Source: JBDNDK01 sp046719185 (lineage in GTDB: Bacteria > Armatimonadota > UBA5829). From it: a DNA stretch of 22,614 nucleotides. This document shows, piece by piece, positions 15,769 to 22,614 of this stretch. The notes below the pieces were generated by a model. That model was not told where the DNA came from and ran no database searches. It was given only the letters and a program-made list of their open reading frames with translations. A program made the translations under genes and the position numbers. Within the stretch, counting starts at the first letter, position 1; every line of letters begins with the position of its first letter. The stretch lies in assembly GCA_046719185.1 (NCBI GenBank), contig JBDNDK010000020.1:1-22614 (forward strand), written 5' to 3'.

Positions 15769-16981
15769 CGGCTGTTCAGAAAGCCTAAAAGGAAAGAAAA
15801 TAATTCTTGGTGTAACAGGCAGTATTGCTGCATATAAAGCGGCTAATATTGCAAGCACTCTCACACAAAAAGGTGCTGATGTTCATGTTGTGATGACAGA
15901 GAATGCAATGAAACTCATCACTCCTGCCACATTCTGGTCTATCACACACAATCCTGTGTTGTATGATATGTGGAACCCACCAAATTTTGGTGAAATTCAG
16001 CATATATCTCTTCCAGAGTCAGCTGATCTAATGCTAATAGCACCAGCTAGTGCTAATGTTATTGGAAAGCTGGCAAATGGACTAGCAGATGATTTGCTTA
16101 CCACAATGGCTACTGCTGCAAGATGTCCCATTATGATAGCTCCAGCAATGAATCATAGTATGTATACCAATCCAATTGTTGTTGCAAATATAGATAAACT
16201 CAGAAATTATGAAAGAATAATAATTGAGCCGGAAACTGGTTGGCTGGCGTGTGGTGAATCTGCTGTTGGTAGACTTGCAAGTGTTGATAAAATTTTACTT
16301 ACTGTTGAAGAGAAACTGATTGGAGGTCCTAGAGATTTCTTCGGAAAGAGAATAATTGTTACTGCAGGACCTACTCAAGAGCCTATAGACCCGGTTAGAT
16401 TTATCACAAATAGATCTTCAGGCAAGATGGGTTATGCAATTGCTGAAGCTGCAGCAAAAAGAGGTGGTTCTGTATTGTTAATTAGCGGTCCAACTGATTT
16501 ACCTGCACCAAATGATGTGGAAGTTGTTAATGTGACTACGGTGAAGGAAATGCACAAAGCTGTTATGGATAATATTAGAGGTGCTGATTTGTTTATATCT
16601 GCAGCAGCTCCTGCAGATTTTACACCAGCTGAACCGCAGGACAGTAAGATAAAGAAAACTGAAAAATTAACCTTAGAATTAGATAAAGCACTTGATATAT
16701 TATCTGAAGTTGGTCAAAATAAAGGTGATACTATATTAGTGGGATTTGCAGCAGAGACAGAAAATATAGAAAAATATGCAAAAGATAAGCTTAATAATAA
16801 AAATTTAGACTTGATTGTGGCAAATGATGTGTCTTCTAGCTCTGAGACATTTGGAAGTGATACAAACCAAGTTACTCTCATTTCCAGATTTGGAGATACT
16901 ATAGCTTGGCCCAGAATGTCTAAGAGTGAAGTAGCTAATTCAATTCTTGATTATGTAAAAACCACATTTATGGAGGATTAG
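15740..16981 (+). CDS. coaBC: Bifunctional phosphopantothenoylcysteine decarboxylase / phosphopantothenate-cysteine ligase
   Basis: Carries out two successive steps of coenzyme A synthesis: joining cysteine to 4'-phosphopantothenate (CoaB) and decarboxylating the product with FMN (CoaC). In this 413-residue protein CoaC comes first: GVTGSIAAYKAANI (24-37), catalytic H88 in QHISLPESAD, APAMNHSMY with N138, and the flexible-flap cysteine C171 in GWLACGESAVGRL. CoaB follows from about 200: VTAGPTQEPIDPVRFITNRSSGKMGYAIAEAA, AAAPADF and the DSKIKK loop. The start is TTG at 15740, inside gmk, with AAGGCGG about seven bases upstream; no other usable start lies before the GVTGS motif. The overlap implies translational coupling. 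The rpoZ gene often seen between gmk and coaBC is absent. Confidence 0.96.
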   Translation: MQNIVKSNYNGCSESLKGKKIILGVTGSIAAYKAANIASTLTQKGADVHVVMTENAMKLITPATFWSITHNPVLYDMWNPPNFGEIQHISLPESADLMLIAPASANVIGKLANGLADDLLTTMATAARCPIMIAPAMNHSMYTNPIVVANIDKLRNYERIIIEPETGWLACGESAVGRLASVDKILLTVEEKLIGGPRDFFGKRIIVTAGPTQEPIDPVRFITNRSSGKMGYAIAEAAAKRGGSVLLISGPTDLPAPNDVEVVNVTTVKEMHKAVMDNIRGADLFISAAAPADFTPAEPQDSKIKKTEKLTLELDKALDILSEVGQNKGDTILVGFAAETENIEKYAKDKLNNKNLDLIVANDVSSSSETFGSDTNQVTLISRFGDTIAWPRMSKSEVANSILDYVKTTFMED

Positions 16982-16982
16982 G

Positions 16983-18131
16983 GTGAAAAATATGAATTGT
17001 TTTTTCACATCTGAGTCTGTGACTGAAGGTCATCCTGATAAGATGGCTGATCAGATATCAGATGCTGTGTTAGATGCATTATTGGAAGATGATCCTGCAA
17101 GCAGAGTTGCTTGTGAATCACTTCTCACAACTGGTATGGTGATAGTTGCAGGAGAAATCACAACTAGATCTTATGTTGATATGACAAAGCTTGTGAGAAG
17201 AACTCTTGAGGGCATTGGATATCATTCAGGCAGATTTGGTTTTGATGCTGAGACATGTGGAGTGATGACTGCTATACAATCACAATCACCTGATATTGCA
17301 ATGGGTGTTGATGCTGGTGGAGCTGGTGATCAAGGGATGATGTTTGGTTTTGCCTGCAATGAAACACCAGAACTAATGCCAATGCCTATAATGATGGCTC
17401 ATAAGCTTTCAAAGAAACTTGCTCAGGTAAGAAAAAATGGTGATATAGGTTATCTTGGACCGGATGGAAAGAGCCAAGTTACTGTGCAGTATGAAAATGG
17501 TATTCCTGTCAGAATAGATAAAGTTCTTATATCATCTCAACATGAGCCAAATATTCCACAGACTACAATAAAAGATGATATTATAGAACTAGTTATCAAA
17601 CCAACTTTGCCAAAAGATTTAGTAGATAGCAAAACTGAGTATTTTGTAAATCCAACTGGTTCATTTTCTGTTGGTGGACCTCAGGCTGATACTGGTCTTA
17701 CTGGTAGAAAGATAATTGTTGATACCTATGGAGGAATGGCAAAGCATGGTGGTGGAGCTTTTTCTGGAAAAGACCCAACAAAGGTTGATAGATCTGCTGC
17801 ATATATGACAAGATATGTTGCTAAGAATATAGTAGCTGCAGGGCTTGCAGAAAAAGCTGAAATTCAAGTAGCTTATGCTATTGGAAAAGCTGAGCCAATG
17901 AGTGTTATGGTGGATACATTTGGTACAGGCAAGATTAGTGATGTCAAGATAGGTGAACTAATCACTAAATATTTTGATTTTACACCGAAAGGCATTATAG
18001 ATAAACTTCAGCTCAGAAGACCATTATATAAACCTACGGCAGCTTATGGTCATTTTGGAAGAGTGGATCTTAATGTTCCTTGGGAATCTACTGATATGGC
18101 AGATCTTTTGAAGAAGGAAGCCGGCATATAG
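16983..18131 (+). CDS. metK: S-adenosylmethionine synthetase
   Basis: Makes S-adenosylmethionine from methionine and ATP; a cytosolic enzyme that is normally tetrameric. It has 382 residues, usual for the family. Motifs: SVTEGHPDKMADQISDAVLD (12-31, with the ATP-binding histidine), GGAGDQGMMFGFA (around 112-124), the GGGAFSGKDPTKVDRSAAY loop (around 255-273) and ends typical of the bacterial enzyme. GTG at 16983 is preferred because GGAGG lies six bases upstream, within the coaBC end; an ATG three codons later is the alternative. It follows coaBC by one base and abuts priA. Confidence 0.97.
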   Translation: MKNMNCFFTSESVTEGHPDKMADQISDAVLDALLEDDPASRVACESLLTTGMVIVAGEITTRSYVDMTKLVRRTLEGIGYHSGRFGFDAETCGVMTAIQSQSPDIAMGVDAGGAGDQGMMFGFACNETPELMPMPIMMAHKLSKKLAQVRKNGDIGYLGPDGKSQVTVQYENGIPVRIDKVLISSQHEPNIPQTTIKDDIIELVIKPTLPKDLVDSKTEYFVNPTGSFSVGGPQADTGLTGRKIIVDTYGGMAKHGGGAFSGKDPTKVDRSAAYMTRYVAKNIVAAGLAEKAEIQVAYAIGKAEPMSVMVDTFGTGKISDVKIGELITKYFDFTPKGIIDKLQLRRPLYKPTAAYGHFGRVDLNVPWESTDMADLLKKEAGI

Positions 18132-20534
18132 TTGTATGCTAAAGTTATTGTAGATACAGGTTCAAATAGCTCTGTTGATTTTTTAACTTATCAATTACCA
18201 GACCACCTAGTGGATATTGCAGAAATTGGGAGTGCTGTTTTTGTTCCATTGCAGAACCGCTGGGTGGTTGGTTACATTTTAGAGTTTGATAGTCAAGCAA
18301 ACCTCTCTCAAACCAAATCAATATCATCTATTGTAAAAACACCTGCAAAGCTTAATGAAGAACTTCTAGACCTTGCAAAATGGATATCAAGTAGATATAT
18401 ATGTCCACTATCTGAAGCTGTGATGGCAATCTTACCTAGCATATTCCAAAGAAAAGCAGAATGTATTGTTTCACTAACAGATAACCAATATTCAAAATTT
18501 AATCAAGTTGAGCAGGAAATAGTTGAATATATCAAAAAAAATGATAATGCTGTTTCATTGGAATCTTTAGCTAAAGGCAGAGATAAATCAGATGTAATTA
18601 AAGTGATTAAATCACTTGAAAAGAAAGATGCTGTTCAAAGAAACTGGCAGATTAGCTCTCCAAAAGTGAAAGAAAAGAAACTTGTTGGAGTTAGATTAAA
18701 AGAAAACTATGTAAATATATTAGATAGCAAGTTCACAACTAAGCAGAATGAGCTTTTTAATTTTCTTCTATCTGAAAAAAGAGAAATTTCTGTTATTGAG
18801 CTCCAGCAAAGATATGGTTTCTCAAGAAGTATCATATCATCTTTGCTGAAAAAAGGCATTATTGAAGAGATAAATATAATTGTAAGAAGAATGCCTATGT
18901 TTGATAAATTATGCAGTGAGAAAATAAATCTGACAAATGCTCAGTCTGATGCCGTTGATAAAATAACAGCAAGCATAATTAATGGTAAATACAAAGGGTT
19001 TCTTTTACATGGTGTAACTGCCAGTGGAAAAACAGAAGTATATCTAAACTGCATAGAGCAAGTGTTAAAACAAGGCAAGTCTGCACTTATTTTGCTTCCT
19101 GAAATAGCAATCACCACACAATGCATGAATATATTCAAATCAAGATTTGGTGAAAAGGTTGCTGTATTGCATAGTGCTCTGAGTGAAGGTGAGAGATTTG
19201 ATGAATGGATGAGAGTGCAGAGTGGAGAGGCAAGAGTTGTTTTGGGAGCTAGATCAGCTTGTCTATCACCAATAAAGGACTTAGGAATAGTGATAGTTGA
19301 TGAAGAGCATGATTCTGGATACAAGCAAGACAATTCTCCAAGGTATCATGCAAAAGATGTTGCAATATACAGAGCAAAAAAAGCCGATGCAGTTTTAATA
19401 TTAGGCAGTGCAACACCTAGTGTGGAAACATACTATTTAGCTAATAATGATGAGTTTACTTTGATTGAGCTTCCAAATAGGGTTATGGATAGACCGATGC
19501 CTAATGTATATGTTGAGGATATGAGAAAACAGTATGCATCTGGTCAGATAAGTTTGTTTAGTGATAGATTGCGTAAATTAATAGAAGAGAAGCTGGCAAA
19601 AAATGAGCAGATAATAATACTTCAGAACAGAAGAGCTTATGCTACTTTTCTTTTGTGCAGAGATTGTGGATATGTTATAAAATGTCCATATTGTGATGTT
19701 ACTCTAAAACTGCATTTTGCATTGAAAAAACTAAAATGTCATCATTGTGATTATGAGGAAACAGCACCCGATGTGTGTCCAAAATGTAAGAGTTTGAAAA
19801 TTAAAAAATTTGGAATTGGAACAGAAAAAGTGGCTGAGGAAATTTCAAAAACATTTCCACATGCAAAAGTGATTAGAATGGATAGGGATACAACATCTAC
19901 AAAGGGTGCCCATGCTTCAATATTAAGAGAGTTTAGAGAGGGCAGGGCAAATGTATTAGTTGGCACTCAAATGATAGCAAAAGGATTGGATTTTCCCAGA
20001 GTTACTTTAGTTGGAGTTATCAGTGCTGATACTTCTTTGAATTTTCCTGATTTCAGATCCTGTGAGAGGACTTTTCAGATGATCTCCCAAGTGGCAGGAA
20101 GATCTGGCAGAGGTGATGAGCCGGGTGAAGTGGTTGTGCAGACATTTGACCCAGAGCATTATGCTATCAAATGTGCAGTTGATCACAATTATAAAGCCTT
20201 TTATGATGAAGACATTACACAAAGAAAGGAATTAAACTATCCCCCTTTTTCATCAATTGTTAGTATAATGTCTATAGATAAAAGTGAAGATAAAGCAAAA
20301 TTAGCATTAGAAAATCTAACCCAAGAAATTCAAAAAGTTTTTAATGACAAAATAGTATTAAAAGGTCCTGTGCCTGCATTAGTTTCAAAAGTGAAAAATC
20401 AATATAGGTGGAGGCTTTTTGTGCTACATAAAGATTTGGATTTGCTGATTGATGGTGTAAAATCAGCTTTATTCAAGACTAATTATGAAAGATCAATGTA
20501 TGTTGTAGATGTTAATCCATCTGCAATGATATAA
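18132..20534 (+). CDS. priA: Primosomal protein N', replication restart helicase
   Basis: 3'-5' superfamily 2 DNA helicase that reloads the replisome at stalled or repaired forks. The 800-residue length and domain order match PriA: 3'-DNA-binding domain (1-105), winged helix region, helicase lobe 1 with Walker A GVTASGKTEVY (294-304; most relatives have GVTGSGKTEVY) and DEEH (390-393), lobe 2 with the ISQVAGRSGRG motif (651-661), and a C-terminal domain. Eight cysteines at 509, 512, 518, 521, 536, 539, 549 and 552 form the two zinc sites inserted in lobe 2. The start is TTG directly after the metK stop, with AGGAAG about a dozen bases upstream. It is followed by def after 23 bp. Confidence 0.96.
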   Translation: MYAKVIVDTGSNSSVDFLTYQLPDHLVDIAEIGSAVFVPLQNRWVVGYILEFDSQANLSQTKSISSIVKTPAKLNEELLDLAKWISSRYICPLSEAVMAILPSIFQRKAECIVSLTDNQYSKFNQVEQEIVEYIKKNDNAVSLESLAKGRDKSDVIKVIKSLEKKDAVQRNWQISSPKVKEKKLVGVRLKENYVNILDSKFTTKQNELFNFLLSEKREISVIELQQRYGFSRSIISSLLKKGIIEEINIIVRRMPMFDKLCSEKINLTNAQSDAVDKITASIINGKYKGFLLHGVTASGKTEVYLNCIEQVLKQGKSALILLPEIAITTQCMNIFKSRFGEKVAVLHSALSEGERFDEWMRVQSGEARVVLGARSACLSPIKDLGIVIVDEEHDSGYKQDNSPRYHAKDVAIYRAKKADAVLILGSATPSVETYYLANNDEFTLIELPNRVMDRPMPNVYVEDMRKQYASGQISLFSDRLRKLIEEKLAKNEQIIILQNRRAYATFLLCRDCGYVIKCPYCDVTLKLHFALKKLKCHHCDYEETAPDVCPKCKSLKIKKFGIGTEKVAEEISKTFPHAKVIRMDRDTTSTKGAHASILREFREGRANVLVGTQMIAKGLDFPRVTLVGVISADTSLNFPDFRSCERTFQMISQVAGRSGRGDEPGEVVVQTFDPEHYAIKCAVDHNYKAFYDEDITQRKELNYPPFSSIVSIMSIDKSEDKAKLALENLTQEIQKVFNDKIVLKGPVPALVSKVKNQYRWRLFVLHKDLDLLIDGVKSALFKTNYERSMYVVDVNPSAMI

Positions 20535-20557
20535 ATATAGGATATTGAGGTTCAGAT

Positions 20558-21058
20558 ATGTTTAGAGATGATATTGTGATATATGGTGAAGATGTATTAA
20601 GGCAAAAGGCTGATGAAATCACTGATTTTAATGATGAAATTAAAGAATTGATAAACCATATGTATGAGGTGATGGTAGAAAATAGAGGACTTGGACTTGC
20701 AGGACCTCAAATAGGCATATCAAAAAGAATATTTGTGTATGATATTGGTGAAGGTCCTCATGCTATGATAAACCCTAAGATAGTAAAAAGAAGTGGTAAG
20801 GAATGTGGTATAGAAGGTTGCTTGAGCATACCGGGTTTGCAGGGAGAAGTAACCAGAGCAGATAGAGTAACTGTTAAGGGATTAGATGAAAATGGAGAAG
20901 AAATAGTGATAAAAGCAGAAGGATTGCTTGCTAGAGTTTTTCAGCATGAAATGGATCATCTTGATGGTAAACTATTTATAGATAGAGCAGATCCTGATAC
21001 ACTTGAAACTGTATCTCAAAATGATTGTGATAATGGTGATGAGGATATTGTAGATTGA
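20558..21058 (+). CDS. def: Peptide deformylase
   Basis: Metalloenzyme that removes the formyl group from the N-terminal methionine of new proteins. It has 166 residues with all three family motifs: GLGLAGPQIG (44-53), EGCLS (86-90, metal ligand C88) and QHEMDHLDG (129-137, ligands H130 and H134, catalytic E131). The C-terminus is acidic (DNGDEDIVD). The ATG has GAGG seven bases upstream. Its stop overlaps the TTG start of fmt, the usual partner, whose reaction it reverses after translation. Confidence 0.97.
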   Translation: MFRDDIVIYGEDVLRQKADEITDFNDEIKELINHMYEVMVENRGLGLAGPQIGISKRIFVYDIGEGPHAMINPKIVKRSGKECGIEGCLSIPGLQGEVTRADRVTVKGLDENGEEIVIKAEGLLARVFQHEMDHLDGKLFIDRADPDTLETVSQNDCDNGDEDIVD

Positions 21059-22005
21059 AAATAGTTTTTGCAGGCACAAGTGAGTTTGCAATTCCAGCAT
21101 TTGAAGCACTAATCAACTCACATCACTCAGTATTGGCTCTCATTACTCAGCCAGACAGACACAGAGGCAGAGGCAGAGAGCTGATTTGTCCTTTGATAAA
21201 AGAAATAGCTATAGCAAACAATATCACTGTTATTCAACCTGAGAGAATGAGGGATAAAGAATCTATTGAAGAAATAAAAAGAATTGGTGATATTGATGTT
21301 ATGGTAGTGGCTGCTTATGGTCAGATAATTCCAAAAGAAATATTAGAGTGGCCTAAATATGGATGTGTAAATATTCATGGTTCAATTCTTCCAAAATACA
21401 GAGGTGCTGCACCTATTCAGTATGCATTGATAGATGGTGAAAAGGAAACTGGAATCACCACAATGTTGATGGATGAAGGCCTTGATACAGGTGATATACT
21501 TTTAATTTATAAGACAGAAATAAAGCCTGATGAGGTTGCTGGTGATTTATTTCATAGGCTATCTGAAATGGGAACAGATATAATAATTGAAACTCTAGAA
21601 AGGCTTGAATCAAATTCAATAACTCCAATATCTCAAAATAATGAATTGTCTTCAAAGGCTCCATCTCTTGCTCCGGATGCTGGATATATAGACTGGTCAA
21701 TGCCAGCTGAAAAGATTGTCAATTTATATAGAGGTTGCACACCAAAGCCGGGTGCATTCACATCATTAGATGGTGTTAAAATAAAAATTTGGAAGGCAAA
21801 AGTTGAGAATATAGATATTCAAGATTCTCAACCCGGAAGTATAATTTCTCTGGGAAGAGATGGGATAGTTGTATGTGCAGGGCAAGGTTCTGTAAGAATC
21901 ATAGAACTTCAGCCAGAATCCAGAAAAAGAATGGATGCAGCAAGCTATATCTGCGGCAGCAAAATCTGCATTGGACACAGGTTTGATGTGAGGGTAGGGA
22001 AATGA
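21055..22005 (+). CDS. fmt: Methionyl-tRNA formyltransferase
   Basis: Adds a formyl group from 10-formyltetrahydrofolate to initiator Met-tRNA. It has 316 residues, normal size. The N-terminal Rossmann-type domain starts MKIVFAGTSEFAIPAFEAL; the catalytic trio is N106, H108 (NIHGSILPKYRGAAPIQ) and D145 (EGLDTGDILL). The linker APDAGYIDWS and C-terminal OB-fold-like tRNA-binding domain (around 210-316) follow. The TTG start overlaps the def stop in TTGA, a four-base overlap typical of coupled genes. It is the last recognisable gene of the operon before an inverted repeat. Confidence 0.96.
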   Translation: MKIVFAGTSEFAIPAFEALINSHHSVLALITQPDRHRGRGRELICPLIKEIAIANNITVIQPERMRDKESIEEIKRIGDIDVMVVAAYGQIIPKEILEWPKYGCVNIHGSILPKYRGAAPIQYALIDGEKETGITTMLMDEGLDTGDILLIYKTEIKPDEVAGDLFHRLSEMGTDIIIETLERLESNSITPISQNNELSSKAPSLAPDAGYIDWSMPAEKIVNLYRGCTPKPGAFTSLDGVKIKIWKAKVENIDIQDSQPGSIISLGRDGIVVCAGQGSVRIIELQPESRKRMDAASYICGSKICIGHRFDVRVGK

Positions 22006-22010
22006 AACTA

Positions 22011-22039
22011 ACAGGTCAGTATTTGGTAACCTGACCTGT
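22011..22039 (+). terminator. Inverted repeat at the end of the operon, likely terminator
   Basis: ACAGGTCAG and CTGACCTGT form a perfect nine-bp stem with an 11-base loop, starting six bases past the fmt stop and twelve bases before the stop of the converging minus-strand gene. The following T run is poor (CTTAT), so termination may be partial or need another factor; it could serve both directions. Confidence 0.55.
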
Positions 22040-22050
22040 CTTATAGATAA

Positions 22051-22614
22051 CTAAGGATTAATATCAAATTGTCCCCTTGGTCTTATCACTGGAATAATAT
22101 CACCATTATCATCAACTTCAGAACCGCTTACCCCTACTACTGTAGTATATTGCCCTTCAGATGGCAAAGTGAGGCTTGAAGATAAATATTCTTGTGATAT
22201 TTTTATGCCTTTGATGTTGTCAATATTTTCTGGAACAGGTGAACCATCATCAAGATATGCATCACCATAATTAGAATATTTTATAACACCTGAGGCTTTT
22301 ATAAGCAAACCTGTTGTTGAAAGTCCTACTCCTTGCTTTGTTGCTGGTGTGTGTCTTCCGGATGAACCTCCACCAATATTTTTCAAATTAACATATAATG
22401 GCTTTGGCGGTGTTGCTGATTCAGGATAAATTTCATTTGCATATATCACTCTCTCAGCACCATTTGTGCCAAGTGTGCCTTTAATTTCAACCTTATCTCC
22501 AATATTTACCAAAGGATAATAAGTTGATACAAACACACCGCCTGTTCTATTAGCAGTTTGAGCATAAAATCCATTATCAAATACTGCTGATACTATTAAA
22601 TCTTTAATGTGAAC
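22051..22614 (-). CDS. OB-fold-repeat protein, 5' part beyond the window
   Basis: Only the C-terminal 187 codons are present; the frame is open to the right edge, so the start lies outside and the GTG at 22534-22536 is internal. The sequence shows two OB-fold-like units. The first reads FYAQTANRTGGVFVST...VNIGDKVEIKGTLGTNGAERVIYANEI. The second contains LIKASGVIKYSNYGDAYLDDGS...QYTTVVGVSGSEVDDNGDIIPVIRPRGQFDI. A Gly/Ser-containing linker separates them. Such strings of bead-like units are common at the ends of exported or cell-surface proteins in Armatimonadota-type genomes. No catalytic motif is visible and the function is unknown. There is no PEP-CTERM tail. It converges with fmt. Confidence 0.7.
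   Translation of the reverse strand, partial: VHIKDLIVSAVFDNGFYAQTANRTGGVFVSTYYPLVNIGDKVEIKGTLGTNGAERVIYANEIYPESATPPKPLYVNLKNIGGGSSGRHTPATKQGVGLSTTGLLIKASGVIKYSNYGDAYLDDGSPVPENIDNIKGIKISQEYLSSSLTLPSEGQYTTVVGVSGSEVDDNGDIIPVIRPRGQFDINP

Noticed and set aside
18941..19333. Minus-strand open frame of 130 codons inside priA
   Set aside because: It is antisense to the conserved helicase lobe 1 and is a shadow of its codon pattern, with no motif or start signal.

Overview
The window looks like a chromosomal segment of an AT-rich, Gram-negative-type bacterium. Arginine is written almost entirely as AGA. GTG and TTG starts are common, and Shine-Dalgarno sites and sigma70-like promoters are easy to see. 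A PEP-CTERM exported protein, a large DUF6785/DUF6784-type membrane protein, a CBS-DUF1385 fusion and an OB-fold-repeat surface-type protein together suggest Armatimonadota or a related environmental lineage. That placement is inference from gene content only.

Left part (1-9439, all minus strand). A PEP-CTERM protein gene, split by an apparent frameshift, lies next to a strong terminator. Upstream of it is a run of five co-directional genes with short gaps: coaX (type III pantothenate kinase), a multi-pass DUF6785-like membrane protein, an RDD-family membrane protein, a soluble histidine kinase of 1191 residues with about five GAF domains and a PAS domain, and an NtrC-family regulator. The regulator has receiver and AAA+ domains but no DNA-binding helix-turn-helix. 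The last two form a two-component pair that should act on sigma54 polymerase.

Middle (9440-15000). A shared divergent promoter region separates coaX from a FabL/FabI-like enoyl-ACP reductase, which ends at a good terminator. A 389-bp convergent intergenic region follows; it holds a cluster of short dispersed, hairpin-forming repeats and a terminator for rpmB (ribosomal protein L28, minus strand). A second divergent promoter region, rich in TTGCAT motifs, leads to a CBS-domain/DUF1385 membrane fusion protein. After that comes an exported glycoside-hydrolase-like protein with a C-terminal carbohydrate-binding-like domain.

Right part (15054-22005, plus strand). A near-consensus promoter drives a tight housekeeping operon gmk-coaBC-metK-priA-def-fmt: GMP phosphorylation, CoA synthesis, S-adenosylmethionine synthesis, replication restart, and removal and addition of the formyl group on initiator methionine. 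Several genes overlap or abut, which suggests translational coupling. The rpoZ gene that often lies between gmk and coaBC is absent. The operon ends at an inverted repeat facing the 3' end of a truncated OB-fold-repeat protein on the minus strand.

I found no CRISPR array, rRNA, tRNA, transposase or phage gene. The most unusual items are the HTH-less sigma54 activator with its multi-GAF kinase, the CBS-DUF1385 fusion with an HxxEH motif, the repeat cluster, the TTGCAT cluster and the broken PEP-CTERM gene. I do not see a clear novel defence or mobile system.
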